NCBI GenBank assembly: GCA_910577285.1
Contig: CAJTLO010000002.1
Span: 62,001-126,000 of the forward strand
Source: an uncultured Rikenellaceae bacterium
GTDB taxonomy: Bacteria; Bacteroidota; Bacteroidia; Bacteroidales; Rikenellaceae
Length of the DNA stretch: 64,000 bases
Direction of reading: 5' to 3'
Both the position numbers and the translations under genes were made by a program. The notes under the pieces were generated by a model. That model ran no database searches. It saw only the letters and a program-made list of their open reading frames with translations, and had not been told where the DNA came from. Shown here in pieces: positions 25,504-34,515 of the stretch (its first letter is position 1; the number at the start of each line of letters is the position of its first letter).

Positions 25504-27552
25504 ATGAGAAAAGGATTAACCGTTTTAGCTATGGCATTCGTTTCGTTAGGAGCGTCGGCCTGCGTCGAGCTGGAGAAACCCCGGCAGGAGGCGCAGACAG
25601 AAGAATTCAGATGGATCGTGGACACGTTCGACGACATCAAGGTACTGCAATACAAGATCCCCGGCTTCGAGGATTTGTCCCTCGACCAGAAGAAGCTGAT
25701 CTACTATCTCAATCAGGCCGCGCTGAGCGGACGGGACATCATCTTCGACCAGAACTTCAAATACAACCTTCCCATCCGGCGGACGCTGGAGGCGATCTAC
25801 ACCAACTATGCGGGCGACCGCACGACGGCCGACTGGCTGGCATTCGAGAAATACCTTAAAAAGGTATGGTTCGCCAACGGTATCCACCACCACTACTCGA
25901 GCGACAAATTCATACCGGAATTCGACGAAGCCTATTTCGACACGCTCGTAGCGGCCATCCCCGCGGAGAAACTGCCGCACGATTTCGGCACCGCGGAAGA
26001 GCTGCTGGCTGTCGTCAAACCGGCCATCTTCGACCCCGCCCTCTATCCGATACGGGTAAGCCAGGCCGACGGCGTCGACCTGCTGAAAGCATCGGCGATG
26101 AACTACTACGACGGCGTATCGCAGCGCGAGGCGGAAACCTTCTACGCCCGCATGGCCAAACCGGGCGACCCGCAGCCCATCTCGTACGGCCTCAACTCCC
26201 AGCTCGTCAAGCGGGACGGAAAGGTGACCGAACGCGTTTGGAAGACCGACGGCATGTACGCACCCGCACTGGAGAAGATCGTCTACTGGCTCGAAAAGGC
26301 CGCCGAGGTAGCCTCCCCCGTCCAGAAGCCGACGATCGAGGCGCTCATCTCGTTCTACCGCACGGGCGACCTGAAGGAGTACGACCGGTTCAACATCCTG
26401 TGGGTAAAGGATACGACCAGCATGGTGGACTTCGTCAACGGCTTCACGGAGGTCTACGGCGACCCGCTCGGCTACAAGGCATCGTGGGAAGCGATGGTGA
26501 ACTTCAAGGATCTGGAAGCCACGCGGCGCACGGAAACCATCAGCGCCAACGCACAGTGGTTCGAAGACCACTCGCCCATTCAGGACAAGTACAAGAAGAA
26601 GGAGGTGAAGGGAGTGTCGGCCAAGGTGATCAACGCCGCGATTCTCGGCGGCGACTGCTATCCGGCGACGCCGATCGGCATCAACCTGCCCAACGCCGAC
26701 TGGATCAGAAAGGACCACGGCTCCAAATCCGTCACCATACAGAACATCACGCAGGCCTATGCCGAGAGCAACAAGGGCAACGGCTTCGCCGAGGAGTTCA
26801 TCCTCCGTCCCGAAGATCGCGAGCGGATGGCCCTCTACGGCACCCTCGGCGACAACATGCACACCGACCTGCACGAATGCCTCGGTCACGGTTCGGGCCA
26901 GCTCGCTCCGGGCGTGAAGGGCGACGAACTGAAACAGTACGGTTCGACGCTGGAAGAGACGCGGGCCGACCTCTTCAGTCTCTATTACATGGCCGATCCG
27001 AAGATGGTGGAACTCGGACTGCTGCCCGACGCGGAGGTGGCGAAAGCCCAGTACGCTTCCTACATCTCGAACGGACTGCTGACGCAGCTCGCCCGCGTGG
27101 AGCTCGGCAAGGACATCGAGCAGACCCACATGCGCAACCGCAAGCTGATCGGCGAGTGGGCCTATGAGTTGGGACGCAAGGAGAACGTCATCGAAAAAAT
27201 AGTCAGCGACGGAAAAACCTACATCGTAGTCAACGACTTCGACAAGCTGCGCACCCTCTTCGGCAGGATGCTCCGCGAGGTGCAGCGCATCAAGTCCGAG
27301 GGCGACTTCGTAGCGGGCCGCGACCTGGTGGAGCGCTACGGCGTGAAGGTGGACCGCAAGCTGCACGAAGAGGTGCTGGAGCGCTACGGCAAACTCGGCA
27401 TACAGCCCTACAGCGGTTTCGTGAACCCGATCTACACCCCGGTCATGGAGGGAGGAGAGATCGTGGATATCACCTACGAATACCCCGAAAGCTATGCGGA
27501 ACAGATGCTGGACTACTCGGCCCGGTACTCGTTCCTGCCCTCGGTAAACTAA
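25504..27552 (+). CDS. Dipeptidyl peptidase III family metallopeptidase (M49), lipoprotein
   Basis: A 682-residue zinc exopeptidase. The zinc motif is HECLGH (His457, Glu458, His462), the hexapeptide variant known from Bacteroides DPP III. The third ligand motif is EETRAD, with Glu485 as the likely ligand. Peptidase M49 removes dipeptides from the N-terminus of oligopeptides. The signal (MAFVSLGASAC) predicts lipidation at about Cys20, so it probably works at the periplasm or cell surface. I chose the ATG at 25504 because longer frames run into coaB. A single-gene unit, with a hairpin after the stop. Confidence 0.93.
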   Translation: MRKGLTVLAMAFVSLGASACVELEKPRQEAQTEEFRWIVDTFDDIKVLQYKIPGFEDLSLDQKKLIYYLNQAALSGRDIIFDQNFKYNLPIRRTLEAIYTNYAGDRTTADWLAFEKYLKKVWFANGIHHHYSSDKFIPEFDEAYFDTLVAAIPAEKLPHDFGTAEELLAVVKPAIFDPALYPIRVSQADGVDLLKASAMNYYDGVSQREAETFYARMAKPGDPQPISYGLNSQLVKRDGKVTERVWKTDGMYAPALEKIVYWLEKAAEVASPVQKPTIEALISFYRTGDLKEYDRFNILWVKDTTSMVDFVNGFTEVYGDPLGYKASWEAMVNFKDLEATRRTETISANAQWFEDHSPIQDKYKKKEVKGVSAKVINAAILGGDCYPATPIGINLPNADWIRKDHGSKSVTIQNITQAYAESNKGNGFAEEFILRPEDRERMALYGTLGDNMHTDLHECLGHGSGQLAPGVKGDELKQYGSTLEETRADLFSLYYMADPKMVELGLLPDAEVAKAQYASYISNGLLTQLARVELGKDIEQTHMRNRKLIGEWAYELGRKENVIEKIVSDGKTYIVVNDFDKLRTLFGRMLREVQRIKSEGDFVAGRDLVERYGVKVDRKLHEEVLERYGKLGIQPYSGFVNPIYTPVMEGGEIVDITYEYPESYAEQMLDYSARYSFLPSVN

Positions 27553-27562
27553 AACGGAAACG

Positions 27563-27597
27563 CTCCCGTGCGGCGCCCTGAACGCCTCGCACGGGAG
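27563..27597 (+). terminator. Hairpin after the DPP III gene
   Basis: CTCCCGTGCG (27563-27572) pairs perfectly with CGCACGGGAG (27588-27597). There is no T-run, so termination strength is uncertain. Confidence 0.45.
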
Positions 27598-27649
27598 AAC
27601 CCGCATCGTCGCCGCCCCTCCAGCCCCCAGAACGGGCAGGCGGGGCGGA

Positions 27650-29041
27650 ATGACAGAAAATCGAACGAGCTCTATGGAGAAGATGAAGATAAAGAAGGAG
27701 ACCTGGCGGAAGGCGGGGATGATCGCCGGTTCGACGGTCGCCGCCGCACTGGTAGTGCTGGGCATCGTGTTCGGTGCGAAACAGTGCGCACGCACGGCGA
27801 ATGCCGACCCCCTCGGCGAAGAGGAAACGACCGACCGCAACCTCCTCTACGGCATCGAATATGAAAACTACGACGTCGTAACGGAGCAGGTGGGCAACGG
27901 ACAGACCCTCTCGCACATTCTCGGCTCCCTGGGCGTGGGTCCGGCCACGGTAGACCGCATCGACCGCGGCTGCAAGCCGGTATTCGACATGCGCGGCATG
28001 CGGGCGGGACACCCCTACACCGCTTTCCTGGAACAGGATTCGTTGGGACGCCGGCTCTGCCACTTCGTCTACGAAAAGAACCCCATGGACTACATCGTGG
28101 TATCGCTCGCGGGCGACTCGATAGCGGTCCGGCAGGAGAGCAAGGAGGTGACCACGGTGCGCCGCAAGGAGAAAGCGAAGATCGACAAGATCAATAACTC
28201 GCTGTGGAACGCCACGATCGCAGCGGGAATGCCCGCGAGCATTCCCTGCGAAATGGAGGACATCTTCGGCTGGAGCGTGGACTTTTTCGCCCTGCAAGAG
28301 GGCGACGAATTTACGGTCATCTTCGACGAACGGTGGATCGACACCGTCCGGGTGGGGACCGGTACGGTGTGGGGCGCCGAATTCCGCCACAACGGGAAGG
28401 TCTATCGCGCCATCCCCTTCCGCCAGGACGGTCGGCTGGCTTACTGGGACGAAAACGGCAATAGCCTGCGCCGCCAATTCCTGAAAGCTCCGCTGAAGTA
28501 CACGCGCATCAGTTCGCGTTTCTCCCCTTCGCGCCTGCACCCCATCCTCAAGGTCCGCAGACCGCACCTGGGGGTCGACTATGCAGCTCCGGCGGGAACG
28601 GAAGTGGTAGCCATCGCCGACGGTGTGGTGACCGAAAAACGCTGGGACAGCAAGGGAGGCGGCAACATCCTCAAGATCAGACACGCCAACAACTACATAT
28701 CGGGATATCTCCATCTGAAAGGATACGTCAAGGGGATCGCCGTGGGCAGTCGGGTATCGCAGGGACAACCCATCGCCTACGTGGGCAGTACCGGCCGGTC
28801 GACCGGACCGCACCTCGACTTCCGCATCTGGAAAAACGGGACGGCCATCGACCCGCTCAAGATACCCTCCGATCCGGTGGAACCGATCAACGCCGCAAAC
28901 CGGGAAGCCTTCGACCGCGTCAGGGAGCGCATCATCGCCGAGCTGGAAGGAGAGGTGCCCGACGAGGAGAAGATACTCAGCCTCGACCCGCTGCCCGAGC
29001 AGCAATCTCCGGAAGCTCCCGAATCCGGCAAGGAGGAATAG
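27650..29041 (+). CDS. M23 family metallopeptidase (membrane-anchored LytM type)
   Basis: A 463-residue envelope protein with a cytoplasmic basic N-terminus and one membrane helix (AGMIAGSTVAAALVVLGIVFG). An OapA/LysM-like middle region contains GNGQTLSHILGSLGV. The C-terminal LytM domain has HLGVD (His306, Asp310) as the first zinc motif. The second reads GPHLDF (His388, Asp390), so Asp replaces the usual second His; the enzyme may still bind metal. M23 enzymes cut peptide cross-links of peptidoglycan. An alternative start at 27674 (MEKMKIKK) is at least as good. Confidence 0.88.
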   Translation: MTENRTSSMEKMKIKKETWRKAGMIAGSTVAAALVVLGIVFGAKQCARTANADPLGEEETTDRNLLYGIEYENYDVVTEQVGNGQTLSHILGSLGVGPATVDRIDRGCKPVFDMRGMRAGHPYTAFLEQDSLGRRLCHFVYEKNPMDYIVVSLAGDSIAVRQESKEVTTVRRKEKAKIDKINNSLWNATIAAGMPASIPCEMEDIFGWSVDFFALQEGDEFTVIFDERWIDTVRVGTGTVWGAEFRHNGKVYRAIPFRQDGRLAYWDENGNSLRRQFLKAPLKYTRISSRFSPSRLHPILKVRRPHLGVDYAAPAGTEVVAIADGVVTEKRWDSKGGGNILKIRHANNYISGYLHLKGYVKGIAVGSRVSQGQPIAYVGSTGRSTGPHLDFRIWKNGTAIDPLKIPSDPVEPINAANREAFDRVRERIIAELEGEVPDEEKILSLDPLPEQQSPEAPESGKEE

Positions 29042-29590
29042 CCCTCCCACGGCCGCAACGATCAGGGAATGCCGCAGGCGACGGCACGATGCCGCCCCAG
29101 GCAGGAGCAGGAAAAACGGAAACATCCCCCTGCCTCCCCGAATAGCGGGAGCACCCGAAGAGGCCGGAGCGACCACCGATCCGAGGCCGGTCCGTCAAGG
29201 CGACAGGCGCCGGACCCGGGAAACCGAAGGAACCGGCCCGACTCCAAAACCGGAAACCGCACGCTCCGGGAAACCGTTCCCCGGGTCAACGGCAAAGGAA
29301 GCCGTACAAGGCTGCCGGCCGCGAAGGGGCGAGAGGGGCCGAGGAGGTCGGGAAGACCGGAAAAGCGGACAACAGGAAAGACAGGGAAAGCAGGGGAAGC
29401 GGAAGGCCCGACAACCTTCCAGGTATCAAATATCCGCAGCGACAGGTCGCGGAACCGACGGCACGGAGAAAAGGCGACACAGGAAAAGAGGACCAAGGAC
29501 TTCGACGGAGGGGATGAGGCAGAAGGGAGGTCAGAACGATGCCCCACCGCCCTCGGGATTCAACAGCAACAAACGACTGCACTACAAAGC
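29042..29590. other. Gene-free, purine-skewed spacer
   Basis: About 550 bases without a believable gene. The plus strand is strikingly G/A-rich between about 29100 and 29530. A frame open here continues into the next gene, but its Arg/Gly/Ser/Thr-rich translation looks non-coding. No tRNA-like fold or clear promoter was found. Confidence 0.5.
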
Positions 29591-30040
29591 ATGGCAAACG
29601 GGAAACAAACGGATCACGGAGTGGACCCACGCATCGTCCGGTTCATCGGGCGCCACCACGTGATGACGATCGCATCGGCAACGGAAGAGGGCCCCTACTG
29701 CGCCAATCTCTTCTATGCCTACCTACCGGACCGCAACCTCTTCGTATTCACCTCCGACGACCATACGCGGCACTACCGCGAAATGCACAGCGACTGTCGG
29801 GTGGCGGCTTCCATCGTACTCGAAACACGGACCGTGGGACAGGTGCAGGGTCTTCAGCTGACAGGCTGCGCCGCCCTCGCCGATGGCGAGACTGCGGCAG
29901 AGGCACGCAAAGCCTACCTGCACAGATTTCCCTATGCGGTCGTGGCCGACCTCACGCTGTGGACGCTACGTCCCACCTTCATGAAATTCACCGACAACAG
30001 ACTCGGTTTCGGTAAAAAACTCCTCTGGCATGCTATATAA
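29591..30040 (+). CDS. Pyridoxamine 5'-phosphate oxidase-like (split-barrel) protein
   Basis: A 149-residue split-barrel flavin-binding type protein (PPOX family). The HHVMTIASATEEGPYCANLF start and LFVFTSDDHTRHYREM are the typical first strands, followed by VGQVQGLQLTGCAALADG. The family binds FMN, haem or F420; this small YhbP-like form is uncharacterised. The start at 29591 removes a long unlikely N-terminal extension. Its 3' end overlaps the next gene by 11 bases. Confidence 0.85.
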   Translation: MANGKQTDHGVDPRIVRFIGRHHVMTIASATEEGPYCANLFYAYLPDRNLFVFTSDDHTRHYREMHSDCRVAASIVLETRTVGQVQGLQLTGCAALADGETAAEARKAYLHRFPYAVVADLTLWTLRPTFMKFTDNRLGFGKKLLWHAI

Positions 30041-31112
30041 CGAAGAGCCGACCGCACCCTCCGCCGACGGGTTCTACGGACGGCGCATCGCCGTCACGGG
30101 CGCTACGGGGATGCTGGGCAGCCACCTGGTGGCGGAACTGCTCCGCGCCGGGTACGACGACATCACCCTGCCGGTGCGCAACGCCTCCCGCATCGCCGCC
30201 ACGGAGGCCACCCTCCGCCGGCTGGGCGTACACGCTCCCCAAGGCGCACTGAAGGTCATCGAGACTCCGCTGACCGACCCCGACCTGCTCGCCGAAAAAC
30301 TCCCGGGCATCGACACGGTATTCAACTGTGCGGCCCGGATCATGTCGGACGACATGACCGCGGCGCAACTCATCGACAACAACGTAGCCATCGCCCGTTC
30401 CGTGACCCGATGGTGCCTCGCCACCGGCGTTCGCAAGCTGATACACGTGAGCTCCATCTCCGCCCTGGGCAATCCCCCCGCTCCGGACCTTCCCGTCACG
30501 GAACGCTGCGAACCGGAGAGCGTGACGGACTATGCCGCCTACGGCCAGAGCAAATACTACTCCGAGCAGGAGGTGTGGCAGGGAGCTGCCACGGGTCTGC
30601 CGACCATCGTCCTCCTGCCGGGCGTGATCCTCGGCGAAGGCGACGCCACGGGCAACAACAGCGCGGCACTCATTCCCGCCATCAGTTGCGGACAGCCCTT
30701 CTACACGGACGGCCTCATGTCCTACGTCGACGTGCGGGACGTGGCGAAAGCCATGGTCCTGCTCGATGCCGCCCCGCAGGCTCCCGGCGAGCGGTTTATC
30801 CTCTCGGCCGGCGACATGAGCTACCGGGAACTCATCACGCTCGGCGCCCGGGCCGCCCACCGCCCCCGCCCCTTCATCCGCATCGGGAAAGGAGCCGTAG
30901 ACTTCGCCTATGCGTGCATGCAGGCCGCCATCGCACTGCGGCTGGTACGCGACAGAGGGGTCACGCGGGAGAACCTGGGCAGCGTACTCCGCACCACGCG
31001 CTACGACGGTTCGAAGATAACCCGATACTGCGACTTCGCCTACACGCCGCTTCCGGAGACGGTGGAGCGGGTGGTCACGGCTTACCGGAACAAAAAGGGA
31101 AGAGAGGCATGA
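30030..31112 (+). CDS. NAD-dependent epimerase/dehydratase (extended SDR)
   Basis: A 360-residue extended short-chain dehydrogenase. The TGATGMLG nucleotide-binding motif is at 23-30. A serine-rich strand (IHVSSISALG) is followed by a YxxxK catalytic pair in YGQSKYYSEQ. The C-terminal substrate part resembles dihydroflavonol-4-reductase-like members. It overlaps the PPOX-like gene and shares an ATGA stop/start with ispD, so it is part of one operon. The substrate is unknown. Confidence 0.9.
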   Translation: MLYNEEPTAPSADGFYGRRIAVTGATGMLGSHLVAELLRAGYDDITLPVRNASRIAATEATLRRLGVHAPQGALKVIETPLTDPDLLAEKLPGIDTVFNCAARIMSDDMTAAQLIDNNVAIARSVTRWCLATGVRKLIHVSSISALGNPPAPDLPVTERCEPESVTDYAAYGQSKYYSEQEVWQGAATGLPTIVLLPGVILGEGDATGNNSAALIPAISCGQPFYTDGLMSYVDVRDVAKAMVLLDAAPQAPGERFILSAGDMSYRELITLGARAAHRPRPFIRIGKGAVDFAYACMQAAIALRLVRDRGVTRENLGSVLRTTRYDGSKITRYCDFAYTPLPETVERVVTAYRNKKGREA

Positions 31113-31807
31113 AAAAAGTTTCCGCAATCATCGTGGCGGGCGGCTCGGGCACCCGGATGGGGGCCGCCGTACCGAAACAGTTCCTTCCGCTGGAGGAGGG
31201 CCGGACGATCCTGGAGACGACGCTGCGCAGATTCCTCGCAGCGCTCCCCGAGGGCGAAATCGTGGTGGTGCTTCCGCCGGCCGAAACCGATCGCTGGCGG
31301 GAGATATGCCGCCTGCGGGGTCTGACGGAGACGCACCGCCTCTGCACGGGCGGGGCAACCCGCTTCGAATCGGTGCGGAACGGCATCGCCGCCTTGGGCG
31401 ATTGCGAATACATCGCCGTGCACGACGGCGTCCGCCCCCTCGTCAGCGAAGCACTCATCCGCACCTGCATCGCCACGGCCCAGCGACACGGCACCGCCGT
31501 ACCGGCGGTACGGCCGGTCGACTCGTTCCGGAGAGTCGTTGCGGGCGAAACCAGCGAACCGGCAGACCGCGAAACGCTGCGGGCCGTACAGACGCCGCAG
31601 GTTTTCCGTGCCGACCTGCTGCGCAACGCCTACCGGGCGGCCTACCGGCCGGAATTCACCGACGACGCCTCGGTAGTGGAGGCCGCCGGAGAGCGGGTGA
31701 TGCTCTGCGAAGGCGACCGCGCCAACCTCAAGATCACCTCGCCCGAAGACCTGGTCGTGGCACGGGCTCTGCTAGAAATAGAGAAACAAAAAACGATCAC
31801 CACATGA
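31109..31807 (+). CDS. ispD: 2-C-methyl-D-erythritol 4-phosphate cytidylyltransferase
   Basis: A 232-residue enzyme of the non-mevalonate isoprenoid pathway that couples MEP to CTP. The N-terminal signature IIVAGGSGTRMG is complete. Later blocks are VRNGIAAL, EYIAVHDGVRPLV, VDSFRRV, AVQTPQVFR and the C-terminal ITSPEDLVVA. Start and stop both overlap neighbours by ATGA, showing tight translational coupling. Confidence 0.96.
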   Translation: MKKVSAIIVAGGSGTRMGAAVPKQFLPLEEGRTILETTLRRFLAALPEGEIVVVLPPAETDRWREICRLRGLTETHRLCTGGATRFESVRNGIAALGDCEYIAVHDGVRPLVSEALIRTCIATAQRHGTAVPAVRPVDSFRRVVAGETSEPADRETLRAVQTPQVFRADLLRNAYRAAYRPEFTDDASVVEAAGERVMLCEGDRANLKITSPEDLVVARALLEIEKQKTITT

Positions 31808-32358
31808 AAGGGAAAACGGTAAAGGATACGTTCCGCATCTTCGACTACGGGCGGATGGACCGGCGGACAGGGCGGCTGACGGCGATGTGGATGGCCGTCG
31901 GAGCGCTCCTGCTGCTCCTCCTCTGGCTCCTGTGGGGCGAAGGGGGCTACGTCATGGCATGGGCCGTATCGCTGTTCGGAGCCCTTACCCTGCTCTACAT
32001 CATGTCCATCCCCCGAAAGGTGGCGGTGGGCGATACGGCGCTGGAGATACGCTGCATCGTAGAAGTCACCCACATCAAATACGCCGACCTGCGCAGCATC
32101 CGGCGCATTCCGCCCGAAGCGATGAAAAAGAAGAGCGTCCTGCTGGGCAGCTACGGCTTCTTCGGCTATTACGGCTACTACATCGACAGCCGCAACTGGG
32201 AAGTCCTGAAGCTCTACTGCAAGCAGTGGGACGACTTCATCGAAATCACGGACATCTACGAAAAACGCTACATCATCAGCAGCCCCGCCCCCGACGATCT
32301 GGTGGGTGCTGTCACCGAAGCCATGCGCTATTACGCCGATTCGGAGAGTCTCGAATAA
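31804..32358 (+). CDS. Membrane protein with PH-like domain
   Basis: A 184-residue protein with two membrane helices at about residues 26-66, then a cytosolic beta-rich domain containing IRCIVEVTHIKYADLRSIRR and KRYIISSPAPDDLVGAV. That layout resembles bacterial PH (DUF304-like) proteins. A Tyr/Gly-rich turn (SYGFFGYYGYYID) stands out. It is the last gene of the SDR-ispD operon, coupled by ATGA to ispD; the function is unknown. Confidence 0.75.
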   Translation: MKGKTVKDTFRIFDYGRMDRRTGRLTAMWMAVGALLLLLLWLLWGEGGYVMAWAVSLFGALTLLYIMSIPRKVAVGDTALEIRCIVEVTHIKYADLRSIRRIPPEAMKKKSVLLGSYGFFGYYGYYIDSRNWEVLKLYCKQWDDFIEITDIYEKRYIISSPAPDDLVGAVTEAMRYYADSESLE

Positions 32359-32750
32359 CCGCCCACGCCGCCGGGCCATGCGACACCGGAAGGCTCCGGA
32401 ACCGCTCCTGCCCGGCGGGCGGACGCTTCCCCCGCACCTTTCGGGGAAAGAACCCGGCATCTTAGCCGGCCCGCTGCGCGAACACCCCGACTGCCGGCCC
32501 CTGCCGACGGCACCGCATTCGGGGCATCGCCTCCGTCGACCTGCCGCCCCCGAACGACCGCCGGATTCCGCACCCCCGAACGCCCCGCGGCCATGCCATC
32601 CTCTCAGAAAGCACGATCCCGCACCCGGCCTCCTGCCCCGCTCCCGCCCGCTGTCCTGCGCCGTAAGATACCGGCTCCTACGCTCCGACGACAGGTCGCC
32701 CCGCCCGCACCGACCGGCCTCCGGGAAGGAGGGATTCCGGCACGGGGCTT
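32359..32750. other. Gene-free GC-rich spacer
   Basis: About 390 bases, strongly C-rich on the plus strand. I see no gene, RNA fold or repeat that I can support here. Confidence 0.5.
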
Positions 32751-32780
32751 TTTGGAAATAATAAAAAAATAGTACTTTTG
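32751..32780 (+). promoter_or_regulatory. Promoter of the three-lipoprotein cluster
   Basis: TTTG (32751-32754), an 18-base spacer and TACTTTTG (32773-32780) give an almost ideal Bacteroidota promoter. Predicted start near 32786, about 48 bases before the first lipoprotein ATG. Confidence 0.75.
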
Positions 32781-32833
32781 TATGAATCCGGAGGTTTCGG
32801 ACCGCCGGAAAAACAACAGAACCAAGCAGGAAA

Positions 32834-33313
32834 ATGTTCCGTCCATGGCACTGGATAGCGGCTGCAACGGTGTGTATATCGGCCGCAGGCTGCGCCCCGA
32901 GCGACAGCGAAAGGGTTAACAGAGAGATCCTGCTGTCCACCGTATGGTGCGGACAGCAGTTCGTCCCCCGCACGCAGGGCCCCCTCCCGGAGGAGGCCAC
33001 GGAACGACGCCTCTACATCTTCGGGGAAAACGGCATCCTGTCGGTCCTCGCCGAAGAGGCCGGCCCCGGCTCGGAAGCCGTGGAAGAGCTCCGGTATATC
33101 TACACCCCGCAGGCGGCCGAAATGGTGATCGACACCTACGGCTCATTCGTCGTCCGGGAGATCTCCGTCGAAAGACTGTGGCTGGAAGGCATCTACGGGA
33201 CGCTCGACCTGCATTTCTATGCAGATACGGAAACCGTTCCGCAGAAAAAGAGCGTTCAAGGCGCCGGACTCTTCGCCGCACCGGACTCCGCTCCCGTCCG
33301 CACGACGGACTAA
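32834..33313 (+). CDS. Small lipoprotein 1 of a tandem cluster
   Basis: A 159-residue predicted lipoprotein (ATVCISAAGC, Cys20). The mature part has TVWCGQQFVP, an RRLYIFGENGILSVL segment and RYIYTPQAAEMVIDTYGSF. This fits a small beta-barrel with an initial Trp strand, broadly like lipocalin-like Bacteroidota proteins, but I cannot name a family. It is first in an operon of three similar-sized lipoproteins. Confidence 0.78.
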   Translation: MFRPWHWIAAATVCISAAGCAPSDSERVNREILLSTVWCGQQFVPRTQGPLPEEATERRLYIFGENGILSVLAEEAGPGSEAVEELRYIYTPQAAEMVIDTYGSFVVREISVERLWLEGIYGTLDLHFYADTETVPQKKSVQGAGLFAAPDSAPVRTTD

Positions 33314-33328
33314 CGAAACAGCAAGGGA

Positions 33329-33793
33329 ATGCGCATCGAAAAAACCATCCTCAGCCGGGCCCTGTGCCTCGCAGCGCTCGCAGCGCCGCTCCTCTCGTGC
33401 AGCATGGCGAAGGAGGAGGAGCTCATGCAGGAGCTTACACGGGGGTATTGGCAGGAGGAAACGTCCCAGGCGCAAAGGCTGGTCCGCTTCTCGGACTCCG
33501 AACAGATTTTCTACTACGTCTGTAGCGGACCCGATGCCGCAGGAGGTTACGACGCCTGCTACGACACCTCCATCCAGACCTACACCAAATACGCCATCGA
33601 TTTCCGCAACGGCCGGCTCTGTCTGTTGCCCGACGCGTGGTACGACATCCTGGTGCTCAACGGCAGCACCCTCACCCTGAGCGGGGACGACGGCGAGAAC
33701 GTAAAATTCATGAAGATTCCGGCCGAGGCCGTCCGGATCATCTCGCGCGAGGAGTTCCTCGACAAGCATCCGACCTCCCTGCCCGAACGATAA
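33329..33793 (+). CDS. Small lipoprotein 2 of a tandem cluster
   Basis: A 154-residue predicted lipoprotein (ALAAPLLSC, Cys24). The mature part shows GYWQEETSQAQRLVRFSDSE, TYTKYAIDFRNGRLCLLP and NGSTLTLSGDDGENVKFMKI: a leading Trp strand followed by repeated short beta strands, the same overall plan as its neighbours. Gap of 15 bases to each flanking gene, so all three are co-transcribed. Confidence 0.78.
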   Translation: MRIEKTILSRALCLAALAAPLLSCSMAKEEELMQELTRGYWQEETSQAQRLVRFSDSEQIFYYVCSGPDAAGGYDACYDTSIQTYTKYAIDFRNGRLCLLPDAWYDILVLNGSTLTLSGDDGENVKFMKIPAEAVRIISREEFLDKHPTSLPER

Positions 33794-33808
33794 CAAGCAC
33801 CCGAAGCC

Positions 33809-34288
33809 ATGAAGAAGATAACGAAACTGCTGCTTTTGCCCTTCGTCCTGCTGCTGGGAAGTTGCCAACTGCAGACCGAAACGGAACCGACCGGCGGAAT
33901 GTATCCGGCCCCGGTAGCGATGGAATACCTCTGCGAATGCCTGTGGACCGTGGCCGATTTCGCCGAGGGCGAGGTCCCCTGCCTGCTGGCCGATCCGCAG
34001 GGTGCGGTCTTTTTTCAGGAGGGAAGCGACACGATGTATCTTTTCCGAAAACGGGACGACGCGAACGAAGATGCGCTCCCCAAGGACACCTACCTCCTGA
34101 AGGCGCAGTGCGTATACAGCATCGACCTGAAGAGCAACATACTCATCGTCACGGGCGAAGGAATGGCATGCGACTTCCGCATCGAACGGCTGAACGACCG
34201 CACGATGACGCTCTGCTACCGCTCCGACCGGAACGAATACGTGGCTTTCTCGCGCTCTCCGCTCTCCTCGGTGACCATCGTGAAGTAG
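33809..34288 (+). CDS. Small lipoprotein 3 of a tandem cluster
   Basis: A 159-residue predicted lipoprotein (PFVLLLGSC, Cys19). The mature part contains CLWTVADFAEGEVPCLLADP, TYLLKAQCVYSIDLKSNILI and RIERLNDRTMTLCYRSDRNEY. That resembles lipocalin-like strands ending in a LNDRTMTL-type turn. No family assigned. The plan is shared with the preceding two lipoproteins although direct sequence identity is low. Confidence 0.78.
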   Translation: MKKITKLLLLPFVLLLGSCQLQTETEPTGGMYPAPVAMEYLCECLWTVADFAEGEVPCLLADPQGAVFFQEGSDTMYLFRKRDDANEDALPKDTYLLKAQCVYSIDLKSNILIVTGEGMACDFRIERLNDRTMTLCYRSDRNEYVAFSRSPLSSVTIVK

Positions 34289-34345
34289 CCGTCCGAAAAC
34301 CGAGGAAGCACGGCACCCTCCGGGCACAATCTTGTCGTCCCGAAA

Positions 34346-34377
34346 TTTGTTACCGCCAGTCAAATATATTATCTTTG
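34346..34377 (+). promoter_or_regulatory. Promoter of tig
   Basis: TTTG (34346-34349), a 20-base spacer and TATCTTTG (34370-34377). Predicted start near 34384, giving a leader of about 130 bases before the ATG at 34516. Confidence 0.75.
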
Positions 34378-34515
34378 CGCCCTGCATAACGCGCTGTTTT
34401 CAGGCGGTTAAGGGCATGCGGCCGAGGCCGTCCGCCGCGGAACCTTCCGACGAACACGACCCCGCCCGGCGCAGAAAGCATGAAAGGAAAACAATTAAAA
34501 TCAAACAGATAGGTA

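Noticed and set aside
25546..27840. A 764-codon frame antisense to the DPP III gene
   Set aside because: Same cause; the composition (Val, Arg, His, Glu-rich) is typical of a mirror frame.
29069..29590. 174-codon N-terminal extension of the PPOX-like protein
   Set aside because: The extension is low-complexity Arg/Gly/Ser/Thr sequence from the purine-rich spacer, while the domain itself starts just after the ATG at 29591.
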